Of a stretch of 64,000 nt of DNA, positions 49,124-58,347 are shown in pieces (position 1 is the stretch's first letter; each line of letters opens with the position of its first letter). Below the pieces are notes generated by a model that had not been told where the DNA came from, did no database searches, and saw nothing but the letters and a program-made list of their open reading frames with translations. Location of the stretch: NCBI RefSeq assembly GCF_015627125.1, contig NZ_VTDO01000003.1:1-64000 (forward strand), written 5' to 3'. A program made the position numbers and the translations under genes. Source of the stretch: Acinetobacter rathckeae (GTDB lineage Bacteria > Pseudomonadota > Gammaproteobacteria > Pseudomonadales > Moraxellaceae).

Positions 49124-50350
49124 TTACATGTCAACCATTTCAATACCATCGATATTGGCCATGGTGAGGAGGTCTTTATCTCCCCGACCAGAGACTGTTG
49201 CAATGATAATTTGGTCTTTACGCATGGTAGGTGCAAGCTTGGTCACATATGCCATGGCGTGTGCACTTTCCAATGCAGGAATAATCCCTTCAATGCGGGT
49301 TAAATCTCTAAAGCCTTGTAGTGCTTCATCGTCAATAATGGGTACATAATCTACACGGTGCATGTCTTTTAAGAAGCTATGCTCTGGGCCAACACCTGGG
49401 TAGTCTAGACCCGCAGAAATACTGTGCGTTTCAATGATCTGACCTTGTGCATCACTCATTAAATAAGTACGGTTACCATGCAGTACACCCACATGCCCTG
49501 CACTCAGTGGTGCTGAATGTTTACCTGTTTCTATCCCTAAACCTGCAGCTTCCACACCATACATTTTTACAGATTCATCGTTTAAAAATGGGTAGAACAA
49601 GCCTATTGCATTTGAGCCACCGCCCACACATGCCACTAATGCATCGGGTAAACGACCTGCTTGCTCTTGAATTTGCTTGCGTGCTTCACGACCAATAATC
49701 GACTGGAAGTCACGAACGAGCTGTGGGTATGGGTGTGGGCCTGCCACAGTACCAATAATATAGTAGGTGTCATCGACATGACTAACCCAATCTCGCATCG
49801 CTTCATTTAAAGCATCTTTTAAAGTACGTGAACCACTGGTCACAGGCACAACTTTTGCACCTAGCAGTCGCATACGGTACACATTCATGGCTTGACGTTT
49901 TACGTCATCTGCACCCATATAAACAACGCACTCTAAGCCTAAACGTGCAGCGATGGTTGCTGTTGCCACACCGTGTTGCCCTGCACCAGTTTCAGCAATA
50001 ATACGTTTTTTACCTGACAGTTTTGCCAGTAACGCTTGCCCAATGGTGTTATTCACTTTATGTGAACCAGTATGGTTTAAGTCTTCACGCTTTAAATAAA
50101 TTTGTGCACCGCCTAGCTCTTTTGACCATCGCTCAGCATAATAAAGAGGACTTGGGCGACCTACATAGTACGCCATATCACGGTCAAACTCGGCTAGAAA
50201 CTGGGCATCATTTTTCATGCGCTCGTATAGATTTTCTAAATCTTCAAGTGCTGCCATTAAAGTTTCTGAGACAAATCGTCCGCCATGAATACCAAAATGC
50301 CCACGAGCATCTGGATATTGTGTGTAGTCAATCTTCGTTTGCTGATCCAC
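49124..50350 (-). CDS. trpB: Tryptophan synthase beta subunit TrpB
   Basis: Condenses indole with serine to tryptophan using pyridoxal phosphate. The 408-aa protein has the PLP-lysine motif [12 protein letters not shown] (about residue 95), GAGQHG and the glycine-rich phosphate loop [10 protein letters not shown]. It overlaps trpF by 23 bases. Confidence 0.98.
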   Translation of the reverse strand: MDQQTKIDYTQYPDARGHFGIHGGRFVSETLMAALEDLENLYERMKNDAQFLAEFDRDMAYYVGRPSPLYYAERWSKELGGAQIYLKREDLNHTGSHKVNNTIGQALLAKLSGKKRIIAETGAGQHGVATATIAARLGLECVVYMGADDVKRQAMNVYRMRLLGAKVVPVTSGSRTLKDALNEAMRDWVSHVDDTYYIIGTVAGPHPYPQLVRDFQSIIGREARKQIQEQAGRLPDALVACVGGGSNAIGLFYPFLNDESVKMYGVEAAGLGIETGKHSAPLSAGHVGVLHGNRTYLMSDAQGQIIETHSISAGLDYPGVGPEHSFLKDMHRVDYVPIIDDEALQGFRDLTRIEGIIPALESAHAMAYVTKLAPTMRKDQIIIATVSGRGDKDLLTMANIDGIEMVDM

Positions 50351-50975
50351 AATGGACTCCTTGCATAAACGTTTTAATCAGTTGATGATCTTTTATTCCT
50401 TTTGCCGACTCTACGCCACCACTGACATCTACGGCAAAAGGTGTTGTTGTGGTGATGGCTTGTTTTACATTATCTGGTGTGAGTCCGCCTGCTAAAATGA
50501 GTGCAGTTTGTGCCTTTGGAAATACCGACCAATCAAACTGTTGGCCTGTACCTCCCTTAAGCGATGGATGCCATGCATCGAGTAATACCGCACTTGCCCC
50601 GGCCTGACAATAACGCTGTATTTCAGCCTGTATATCTAAGGTTGGGTGAACCTGTATGGCTTTGTACCAACGGCGACCGATTTTTTTAGCAATACTGGCA
50701 CATTCAGCAGGTGTTTCTTGGCCGTGAAATTGTAACACGTCTAAAGTAACATGCTGTAAAGTGCTTTCGATTTGGTCCAAACTGGCATCGACAAACAAAC
50801 CAACAATTTGCACATAAGGTGGAATCACCTGTGCAATCTGCTGGGCTTGGCTAGGGGTCACTGCTCTTGGGCTTGGTGGATAAAACACCAAACCGATCGC
50901 ATCTGCACCGTTATCGACGGCAGCACGTGCGTCTTCTACCCGAGTAATGCCACAAATTTTGCTACGTGTTCGCAT
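50328..50975 (-). CDS. trpF: Phosphoribosylanthranilate isomerase TrpF
   Basis: Isomerises phosphoribosylanthranilate in tryptophan synthesis. The 215-aa TIM barrel starts with KICGITR (catalytic Cys) and has [17 protein letters not shown] and the [10 protein letters not shown] phosphate-binding segment. It leads a trpF-trpB unit. Confidence 0.97.
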   Translation of the reverse strand: MRTRSKICGITRVEDARAAVDNGADAIGLVFYPPSPRAVTPSQAQQIAQVIPPYVQIVGLFVDASLDQIESTLQHVTLDVLQFHGQETPAECASIAKKIGRRWYKAIQVHPTLDIQAEIQRYCQAGASAVLLDAWHPSLKGGTGQQFDWSVFPKAQTALILAGGLTPDNVKQAITTTTPFAVDVSGGVESAKGIKDHQLIKTFMQGVHCGSANED

Positions 50976-51135
50976 GCGTTACTCTTTTTTCATTGATTTG
51001 ATGCCATGCTATGACACAATTAAGGCAGGACATACCACAGTTTCCTGACGTTTTATTGTTAACAAACTCAAATCGAATTGCAAACTTTTTGACATATTTT
51101 ATTTTTATTGCTCATTTCAACACTGAGGTATATGT

Positions 51136-51849
51136 ATGCAAATTATTGGTCATCGTGGGGCACGCAATGAAGCCCCTGAAAATACACTCGGTGGTTTTGA
51201 ATATTTAAAAAACCTAGGCATTACAGCTGTAGAATTTGACCTTAGACAACTGACAGATCAGACTTTAGTGGTCATTCATGATGATAATTTGTTACGCACC
51301 ACAGGCACACCATACGCCGTGGCAAACTGCCAAGTAGATCATTTAGAACAGCACAACCATTGCAAACTTTGGCCACAATGGCCACAACAAGAGCCAACAC
51401 CAACACTTAGACAAGTACTCAATATCATTCAAGATTTTACGCACATAGAATTAGAAATTAAAGCAGTTCCTTCTATGTTTGACGCTGAAAAACTGGTTAA
51501 AACACTCCATCAACAACTCTCAAGCGATTGGCAAGATGCTCTCGTTATTACCAGCTTTGATGTTAAAATTTTAACCGCATTACAAAATTTATCTTCACCC
51601 TTTAAACGAGGCTTATTGGTCGAAGATCACCCCGAACATGCCATCAAGACTGCGATAGAACTTGCATGTTGCCAAATTGGTTGGCTCAATACCCTCACCA
51701 CACCTGATCGGGTTCAAGCAACTCATCAAGCAGGCTTAAAAGCCAGTGTTTGGACGGTCAATGAGCCTGAACGTGCTCTTGAATTAAAACGTTGGGGCGT
51801 TGATGGACTCATTACAGATGTACCTCACCTGATGCAACAATACCTTTAG
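51136..51849 (+). CDS. ugpQ: Glycerophosphodiester phosphodiesterase
   Basis: Hydrolyses glycerophosphodiesters from phospholipid turnover to glycerol-3-phosphate. The 237-aa protein has the family motifs IGHRGARNEAPENTLGGF and EFDLRQLTDQTLVVIHDD (metal and catalytic His residues) and a conserved WTVNEPERA near the end. It has no signal peptide, so it acts in the cytosol like UgpQ rather than GlpQ. Confidence 0.92.
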   Translation: MQIIGHRGARNEAPENTLGGFEYLKNLGITAVEFDLRQLTDQTLVVIHDDNLLRTTGTPYAVANCQVDHLEQHNHCKLWPQWPQQEPTPTLRQVLNIIQDFTHIELEIKAVPSMFDAEKLVKTLHQQLSSDWQDALVITSFDVKILTALQNLSSPFKRGLLVEDHPEHAIKTAIELACCQIGWLNTLTTPDRVQATHQAGLKASVWTVNEPERALELKRWGVDGLITDVPHLMQQYL

Positions 51850-51878
51850 TACTCAATACCATAGCCGAGAGCCACTGC

Positions 51879-53321
51879 ATGCTTTTTCAAAGTCGCTACA
51901 ACACACTTGATTCAAAATTATATAGCCAACAACAACCTAAACCATTACACGGCGCAAAAGCAGGTCACTTTAACCTTACGCTGGCCAATGATTTACAGTG
52001 GAGTGATGCTGAAAAAACTGCATGGGTAGACATTTGTAGTGGTAAACAGACTTTTGATGTATTTAGCCCATTGGCAATGGTGTATGCAGGGCATCAATTT
52101 GGACATTGGGCAGGTCAGTTAGGTGATGGTCGTGGCTTACTGATTGCACAAGTTTTAGATAAAAACAATCAGGTGATTGACTTACATCTCAAAGGGGCAG
52201 GCTCAACGCCCTATTCTAGATCTGGTGATGGTCGCGCCGTACTTCGCTCAGTGATACGAGAGTACTTAGCAGGTCATGCACTCAATGCACTTGGCATTGC
52301 CTCAAGCAATGCGGTAGGTTTTACCAGTTCATTGCAAGGGGTACAACGTGAAACGCTAGAGCCAGGTGCGATGCTATTACGCACCTCAGACTGCCATATT
52401 CGTTTTGGTCATTTTGAGTGGATTAACCAATATGCACCCGAGCTACTCAACGACTTTGTAATGCAGTGTATTGCATGGCATTCCCCAGAATGCTTAGAGC
52501 AAGACCAGCCCATCATTGCTTTTGCCCATGCAGTGGTCAAGCGTACTGCTCAAATGATTGCAGACTGGCAAGCGGTTGGCTTTGCTCACGGCGTAATGAA
52601 TACAGATAACCTCAATATTACTGGCTCAACGCTCGATTTTGGCCCATTTGGCTTTTTAGAGCGTTTTAAACCCGACTGGATCAACAACCACTCAGACCAT
52701 CAGGGGCGATATTGCTACCAAAATCAACCTCGCATGGCACATTGGAATTTATCTATTTTACTCAACAACCTCATGCCACTCGCCCCAAGTACACAAAAAG
52801 AGGCCTTTAAGCAACAACTGATTGCGTGCTTGGCTGATTTTGAAGTGACTTTTTTAAAATACTATCAAGAAAAAATGTGCTTAAAGATGGGGTTACCACA
52901 ATTTCATAAAGACAGTTTTGACTGTGCTTTACACTTTCTACACATCTTACAGCGTGAACAACTCGACTACACGCAAAGTTTTATTCGCTTACAAGAACAA
53001 CAGTTCACTGCTTTAAAAGATGACTGTATTGACCGTGATGGCTTTGATGCTTTTATCACTTGTTATCAAAACATACGCACGCATCAAGACCAAGCACAGC
53101 TAAATGAGCGCATGCAACAACATAACCCTCGCTATATTTTAAGAAATCAAATGGCTCAACAGGCGATTGAACGTGCTGAGTGTGATGATTTCTCCGAAGT
53201 TGAACGCCTATTTGATTTACTCGCCACACCATTTACCCCACAACCACAGCGAGAGCATGCATCTGACGTACAGCCACCACATGCAGATGCAAGCGAGACT
53301 GCAATTAGCTGTTCATCTTAA
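51879..53321 (+). CDS. selO: Protein adenylyltransferase SelO (YdiU)
   Basis: Pseudokinase-fold enzyme that transfers AMP to protein hydroxyl groups, linked to redox homeostasis. The 480-aa protein has QLGDGRGLLIAQV, LKGAGSTPYSRSGDGRAVLRS (nucleotide-binding Lys and Arg residues) and HGVMNTDNLNI with the metal-binding Asn/Asp. It ends SCSS, with Cys at the position where eukaryotic homologues have selenocysteine. It lies 29 bases after ugpQ. It converges with baeR with a four-base overlap. Confidence 0.95.
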   Translation: MLFQSRYNTLDSKLYSQQQPKPLHGAKAGHFNLTLANDLQWSDAEKTAWVDICSGKQTFDVFSPLAMVYAGHQFGHWAGQLGDGRGLLIAQVLDKNNQVIDLHLKGAGSTPYSRSGDGRAVLRSVIREYLAGHALNALGIASSNAVGFTSSLQGVQRETLEPGAMLLRTSDCHIRFGHFEWINQYAPELLNDFVMQCIAWHSPECLEQDQPIIAFAHAVVKRTAQMIADWQAVGFAHGVMNTDNLNITGSTLDFGPFGFLERFKPDWINNHSDHQGRYCYQNQPRMAHWNLSILLNNLMPLAPSTQKEAFKQQLIACLADFEVTFLKYYQEKMCLKMGLPQFHKDSFDCALHFLHILQREQLDYTQSFIRLQEQQFTALKDDCIDRDGFDAFITCYQNIRTHQDQAQLNERMQQHNPRYILRNQMAQQAIERAECDDFSEVERLFDLLATPFTPQPQREHASDVQPPHADASETAISCSS

Positions 53322-54007
53322 AAATGATCTGGGTATTCAAAGCGATACCCTACACCGTACACCGCTTGAATCCAGTCTGACTGTACATCTTGTGCGGTAG
53401 CATCTATAATTTTTCGTCTTAGGTTTTTAATGTGGCTATCAATCACACGGTCTGCCACATCGAAACTTTCAGGGTTTAAGTAATCTAACAGTTGGGCTCT
53501 AGAGTAAACTTGCCCCACATGCTCTAAAAACAATTCAAACAAACGAAATTCTGTAGGGGTCAAGCTCAATGCTTTTTGCTTATACCAAATACGTTGCTGT
53601 GATTTTTCAATCACAAATAAATCATCTTGTTCAGGCTCTTCTTTACGCTCTAAACGTCTCAGCACCGCTTGCACACGAGCGACCAACTCTTTGGGGCTAA
53701 ATGGTTTACAGACATAATCATCTGCTCCCATATTTAAACCTAACACACGGTCAATTTCTTCTGTACGTGCGGTCACCATAATAATCGGCAAATCTGACTG
53801 CTGACGAACTTTACGGCAAATGGTCAAACCATCCATACGTGGCACCATGAGATCTAAAATCATCAAGCTTGGTTTACGTTGTAAAAATTGTTGGTATGCT
53901 TCTTGACCATCATGAAACACAGACACTTCAAACCCTGCAGCTTCCAAATAGTCTTTCACTAAACTGGCAAGTTCAACTTCATCTTCAACTAAAAAAATAT
54001 GTCTCAC
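53318..54007 (-). CDS. baeR: Response regulator BaeR (OmpR family)
   Basis: DNA-binding response regulator that in Acinetobacter controls efflux pumps such as AdeABC-type systems. The 229-aa protein has a receiver domain (VEDE near the start, phospho-Asp in LMILDLMVPRMDG at about residue 53, KPFSPKEL) and a winged-helix domain (LTPTEFRLFELF, VIDSHIKNLRRKI, GVGYRF). It lies 15 bases after the sensor kinase gene. Confidence 0.88.
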   Translation of the reverse strand: MRHIFLVEDEVELASLVKDYLEAAGFEVSVFHDGQEAYQQFLQRKPSLMILDLMVPRMDGLTICRKVRQQSDLPIIMVTARTEEIDRVLGLNMGADDYVCKPFSPKELVARVQAVLRRLERKEEPEQDDLFVIEKSQQRIWYKQKALSLTPTEFRLFELFLEHVGQVYSRAQLLDYLNPESFDVADRVIDSHIKNLRRKIIDATAQDVQSDWIQAVYGVGYRFEYPDHF

Positions 54008-54022
54008 AGACTTTTCCTCATT

Positions 54023-55759
54023 TTATTTTTTCAAAAAACGAATCACGCAACGTAAACCACCCAGTGGTGAGTGGTGGAAAGTTAACTCCCCACCCAACAT
54101 TGCAATAATTTTATAAGACAGTGCCAAACCTAGCCCTGTACCACCTGTTGTACGAGCACGCGAGTCATCGGCACGATAAAAACGCTCACCCAAATGCTTT
54201 AATTGTGTATCAGTCAAACCCAAAGGACTATCATCTACAATCAATGTCCAATCATCATGCGTTTGCTTACTATGAATATGTATTTGTCCACCTTTTTCGC
54301 TATAACGAATACTGTTACTGAGTATATTCACCACCACTTGGCGAAAGCGGTCTTGGTCAATGAGTAAAGATGCACCCGTACCTGTACTGGTAACCTGAAA
54401 CTCAGATTGTTCAAACTGGGTTCTAAAATTTTCAATTTCATCACAGACCACTTTCCAAGGATCGACTTCTGTTAAATAACACTTCAATTGCTGTGATTCA
54501 GCCTGAGCAAGGTCTGCTAAGTCTTGAGTCAGTTTTTTCAGACTACTCACCTGTTTCATCATGGCGGCAAAATGTTCAGGGGTAGGTTTACGAATGCCAT
54601 CTTGTATGGCTTCAATTTGTGCTTGTAAAACAGCCAATGGCGTTTTTAACTCATGGGATGTATCTGCAACCCATTGTCGTCTAGACTGTTCATGTTGGTT
54701 CAATATATTGGCAAGCCCATTAATTTGAGTCGACAAATCGCCCAACTCATCATTACGGCGTATTTTTACTTGATGCTGAAAGTGTCCTTTCGTTAACTCT
54801 TGTGCCGCATTTAATAGACGTTGAATGGGCTGTTTAAAGTAATTTGCTAGCCAAAGTGCAATCAGCAGACTGGTGAAAAATGTCACAATATAAATTAAAA
54901 ATAATACTTTTTTCTGTGAGCTAAAGAAGTTCACGCTCAGTACATCATCTTGTGCCAATGAAGGTTGTAAACCTAAATATCCGACCACTTGATTTTCGAG
55001 TAAAATTGGCCGATAAGTTGGATTGACTTGCTGAGGCTCACCCACCACAAAATGTTTATTGGTATCATATAAAGCCAATCGATTGCTTAACCCCAAATGA
55101 TCAGGCATTGGAAAAAAGTTTCTAGAAATCTCAAGGTTTTTTGTTTTACTTGAAGTTAAACCACCATCATTGGGCGAAAAGCCCCCATCAGACATATTAT
55201 TATCATTTGCCATGGCCTTATCTGTAGAAAATGGCGGTGGGTCTGGGCGGTCTCGCTTAGAAAAAGCCTTTAAACTTTCAGACAATGGAAACTTTATGCC
55301 CTCAAAAGGCTGATATTCTGAGGGTAAGTTTTCTTCCATTTGTTGAATTTGTTGTTCCGTGAAATGTCTTTTTTGTGTAGAACGCTCTCTCGCATCTAAT
55401 CCATTGGGTACATTTAAAATTGCATTGTCTTTAAAATAGCGTTGCTGATAAGCAATATCATACTGACGGCGTAACCACATACGTGACAATTGATCAAAAT
55501 CTTGAGCTTGTGGCTTACCCTCGACTTGTAAAATCTGTGCCTGTATCGCATCACCCCAGTCATTGTAAATACTGTAAATGCCAGCAAGATTTTCCACCAA
55601 GTGATCAAGTTTTTGTATTTCAACGTCTGCGACATATTTGGTGAAGTTCTGTTTCATTGCCCATTGAAAAACACCTAAGCTCACCGTAGTGATCACAACT
55701 GTTGTCATGAGTACAGTTAAAAATAACCGTAAGGCGATGGGGAAACGGCGAACTTTCAA
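54023..55759 (-). CDS. baeS: Sensor histidine kinase BaeS
   Basis: Envelope-stress sensor that phosphorylates BaeR. The 578-aa protein has a membrane helix at about residues 10-32, a large periplasmic domain to about 280 with a Pro/Asp/Asn-rich insert, a second helix (about 283-305), HAMP, a HisKA box with DTSHELKTPLAV (about 365) and an ATPase domain ending with the TTGGTGLGLALS box. The sensor domain is longer than in E. coli BaeS (467 aa), so the ligand range may differ. Confidence 0.88.
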   Translation of the reverse strand: MKVRRFPIALRLFLTVLMTTVVITTVSLGVFQWAMKQNFTKYVADVEIQKLDHLVENLAGIYSIYNDWGDAIQAQILQVEGKPQAQDFDQLSRMWLRRQYDIAYQQRYFKDNAILNVPNGLDARERSTQKRHFTEQQIQQMEENLPSEYQPFEGIKFPLSESLKAFSKRDRPDPPPFSTDKAMANDNNMSDGGFSPNDGGLTSSKTKNLEISRNFFPMPDHLGLSNRLALYDTNKHFVVGEPQQVNPTYRPILLENQVVGYLGLQPSLAQDDVLSVNFFSSQKKVLFLIYIVTFFTSLLIALWLANYFKQPIQRLLNAAQELTKGHFQHQVKIRRNDELGDLSTQINGLANILNQHEQSRRQWVADTSHELKTPLAVLQAQIEAIQDGIRKPTPEHFAAMMKQVSSLKKLTQDLADLAQAESQQLKCYLTEVDPWKVVCDEIENFRTQFEQSEFQVTSTGTGASLLIDQDRFRQVVVNILSNSIRYSEKGGQIHIHSKQTHDDWTLIVDDSPLGLTDTQLKHLGERFYRADDSRARTTGGTGLGLALSYKIIAMLGGELTFHHSPLGGLRCVIRFLKK

Positions 55760-55889
55760 ATGAACAATCTCATGAATATTTTAGACGGTGTATTTTACCC
55801 AACATAGCCACAAAAAACTCTACATTGTTTCTCCATCTTGGTTGTTTAAATTTATATAAAATATTTTACACCACTCGGATACCTTGTAT

Positions 55890-56162
55890 ATGAGCTATGC
55901 CTATAAATCTCTTTTGGCCTGTTTAAGTGTACTTAGCATATCGCTTCTTAGTGCATGCTCTATGACACCGCCTATGCCTAAATCTGAACAACACTTTAAA
56001 GAACATGGGCATCTCCCCCCGCAAGATCAAGCATTCATGCAGGCTTTTAAACATGCCTGTGATGGACAAAATGCAGGGGCAATCATGCAGGTTAAGGTCG
56101 ATGATCACATCATAGAAGGACAATGTCAGCTTCATTTCCAACCCAAACCACCACAATCTTAA
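55890..56162 (+). CDS. Small lipoprotein, unknown
   Basis: A 90-aa protein starting MSYAYKSLLACLSVLSISLLSAC, with lipobox LSAC, so anchored in the envelope. The mature part has two further Cys and a short conserved-looking segment (AFKHACDGQNAGAIMQVKVDDHIIEGQCQLHF) that resembles small Acinetobacter lipoproteins of unknown role. The ATG at 55890 is preferred over the upstream TTG. The gene lies divergent from baeS and ends before a long inverted repeat. Confidence 0.75.
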   Translation: MSYAYKSLLACLSVLSISLLSACSMTPPMPKSEQHFKEHGHLPPQDQAFMQAFKHACDGQNAGAIMQVKVDDHIIEGQCQLHFQPKPPQS

Positions 56163-56215
56163 ACTGTTAATATTACGTATTTATTCAGTTTTTCACTTTT
56201 TATATTTGAGAAATA

Positions 56216-56272
56216 ACAAAACCCTACACTTTGACTTTATACTAGATACAACGTCAAAGTGTAGGGTTTTGT
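56216..56272 (+). promoter_or_regulatory. 20-bp perfect inverted repeat with promoter-like loop before psiE
   Basis: Arms 56216-56235 and 56253-56272 are perfectly complementary. The T-rich end makes it a likely terminator for the lipoprotein gene. The loop carries TATACT (56238-56243), a good -10, and the right arm holds the AGGG ribosome site of psiE. A transcript starting in the loop would lack the left arm and keep that site open. Confidence 0.6.
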
Positions 56273-56275
56273 CTC

Positions 56276-56758
56276 ATGAGCACAAAAAAAACAGGTCAAA
56301 GCTTTGAAGCAAAGTTTGACCGCATTGGCAATTATGCCGTTGAAGCATTTCATTATTTAGCACTGTTTATTATTGGTTGCATGATTGCTTGGTCAGCAGT
56401 TCATACCACCATTGAAATTTTCACGCAAAAACAATACGCCACTATTGATGATATTTTACTGCTCTTTATTTATCTAGAACTGGGTGCAATGGTCGGGATT
56501 TACTTTAAAACCAATCATATGCCTGTACGGTTTTTAATTTATATTGCCATTACCGCACTTACACGCCTACTTATTTCAGTCATTCAGCATGACCATAAAG
56601 CAGATGTTGGACTACTAGTCATTTCTGGGGCAATTTTAATTTTAGCTGTGGCTATTTTTATTGTGCGTTATGCTTCTTGGCACTACCCATCCATCATTAA
56701 GGAAAAAAATTCAACTAAGCCTCAACGGCTTAACCCTGAAGATGATGAACTTGCATGA
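56276..56758 (+). CDS. psiE: PsiE-like phosphate-starvation membrane protein
   Basis: Four-helix membrane protein of the PsiE family, whose E. coli member is induced by phosphate starvation but has no defined biochemical role. The 160-aa protein has four hydrophobic helices (about residues 24-46, 60-78, 84-100, 112-135) and the family's IDDILLLFIYLELGAMVGIYFKTNHMPVRFLIYIAITA segment split by acidic residues. The ribosome site is in the right arm of the upstream inverted repeat. I see no obvious Pho box. Confidence 0.85.
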   Translation: MSTKKTGQSFEAKFDRIGNYAVEAFHYLALFIIGCMIAWSAVHTTIEIFTQKQYATIDDILLLFIYLELGAMVGIYFKTNHMPVRFLIYIAITALTRLLISVIQHDHKADVGLLVISGAILILAVAIFIVRYASWHYPSIIKEKNSTKPQRLNPEDDELA

Positions 56759-56808
56759 TATAATTATTCATAATCACACTCAGCGATGAACGCTGAGTGT
56801 GATTGCGA

Positions 56809-58269
56809 TTAAAAACTACAAAAACCACTCCACTCCATAAAGCGATACAACCAATATTTAAAGTGAGAGTGACTGGCGTAAATGTCATAATTCACACTTT
56901 TTTGTGTATTGTTTTCACCAAACCATGTTTGATCAAATGACTGTCGAGCGGTACCAAATATAGGATCGCTTGCTAAACCCACGACACGCAGATCGGTCTC
57001 TAAATTATAATTCTGTAAGTTACGTGCAGTTAAATTTGCTGAACCTACGATCAGTTCTGCTTTTTGACCATGACTCGAACGCTTATAGATCACTTTACTA
57101 TGGCAATGCTCACACCAACGTACATTAACACCAACATCATATAATTCTTGTGCCACAGGTTGATTGGGCATACCGTCTTTATATCGTGCAACGGCCTCTT
57201 GATTGGGATTAAGCAACGCTCTAATTTTCACCCCTCGTTTTTGTGCATCCTTTAAAGAACCAATCACTTGTCGGTCTGATAAATAAAAAGCGGTGAGGTC
57301 AACCTGATCATTTTTCTCCGCTGTATCTAGCAAGTTGACCACTGCACGTTGAATGGCCTTTTCTGTCAGCACTTGTGCTTGTAAAGTATTGTCTGTGATT
57401 GGCTCTGCTTTAATCAAAACATAAGGCAAATCTATACCTGACATTTTTGCCACAGGTTGCTCGCTATTCAACAAATCAACAGCGACTGCACCATGTACCA
57501 TCACGGCAACATTACTTTGTAAAGCCCCACCTGCATTCATATTTTTAGAGCCAACTAAAGCTTGCCATCCTGTATCGGTATCAACAACAACTACTTTTCT
57601 ATGATTAGTTTTAAAGTTAAAGAAGTTTAAATAGCTTCTTAACGTCAGTTTGTCTGAAGACAATGGGTTAGGTAGCCATCCGCCACCCACTTGATTCCCC
57701 ATGCCCTGACAACATAAATACCAAAGACCCGACCAAGCTGGATTAGAAGAACGCAGAGGTGTTAAATTTGTTTCAACAACATTTATACCCACACGGCGTA
57801 ATTGCACATATTCCTCAGGCTCAATTGCACCATAGAGTGAATTAATTGGATCTGTGATAACACTAATATTAATTTGCGGGTTTAAACGTTTTTTCTCTAT
57901 GAGTGCTTGTACTGTTTCTTGAGAAAAAAGTCGCTGTTTGTGGCTATCCGATTGCCCAAATTGATCATTCAGCAAAAACATATCAAAGACAATGGTCGTT
58001 TTTGCACGTTGTATCATCTCTAAAATAGATGCAAAAATCTTTTGGTCGGTATAAAGCTTACCCTGAGTGTCTACAAAGGTTTGATCAACTATCATTTGCG
58101 CTTGGGTGGCACGCATTGGCCCTGTATAGTCCAACCCTTCAGGCAAAGGCTTCACGGTATGATAAATTGCAGATGCCAAATATACGATAAATAAAATCAG
58201 CACTACAACCATGAAATAACGTCGTTTTGACCACTTAAGTTCATTTTGAAACTTTTGAAAAATACGCAT
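56809..58269 (-). CDS. Phospholipase D-like membrane-anchored protein
   Basis: A 486-aa protein (start 58269, MRIFQKF) with one N-terminal membrane helix (about residues 20-40) and two PLD-type half-sites. The first reads NHRKVVVVD with VGSKN downstream (full HxK-x4-D); the second reads CHSKVIYKR with VGSANL (HxK without the usual Asp). Related enzymes include cardiolipin-synthase-like and phosphodiesterase proteins. The reaction is not certain. AGG in the terminator of the upstream znuD gene serves as ribosome site. Confidence 0.82.
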   Translation of the reverse strand: MRIFQKFQNELKWSKRRYFMVVVLILFIVYLASAIYHTVKPLPEGLDYTGPMRATQAQMIVDQTFVDTQGKLYTDQKIFASILEMIQRAKTTIVFDMFLLNDQFGQSDSHKQRLFSQETVQALIEKKRLNPQINISVITDPINSLYGAIEPEEYVQLRRVGINVVETNLTPLRSSNPAWSGLWYLCCQGMGNQVGGGWLPNPLSSDKLTLRSYLNFFNFKTNHRKVVVVDTDTGWQALVGSKNMNAGGALQSNVAVMVHGAVAVDLLNSEQPVAKMSGIDLPYVLIKAEPITDNTLQAQVLTEKAIQRAVVNLLDTAEKNDQVDLTAFYLSDRQVIGSLKDAQKRGVKIRALLNPNQEAVARYKDGMPNQPVAQELYDVGVNVRWCEHCHSKVIYKRSSHGQKAELIVGSANLTARNLQNYNLETDLRVVGLASDPIFGTARQSFDQTWFGENNTQKSVNYDIYASHSHFKYWLYRFMEWSGFCSF

Positions 58270-58271
58270 AC

Positions 58272-58300
58272 AAAAAAGCCTGACCAATTATGGTCAGGCT
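58272..58300 (-). terminator. Terminator after znuD, abutting the PLD-like gene
   Basis: A perfect 10-bp stem (AGCCTGACCA/TGGTCAGGCT) with a 4-nt loop and six U on the - strand. The U-run is three bases from the ATG of the PLD-like gene, so that gene has almost no room for its own promoter after it. Confidence 0.88.
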
Positions 58301-58347
58301 AAGTTTAATTACTCAAACTTTCAAGTACATTTTACGGCTTTTTAGCA

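Noticed and set aside
53300..53321. Selenocysteine codon at the end of selO
   Set aside because: The C-terminal residues are SCSS with an ordinary Cys codon, and the frame ends normally at TAA.
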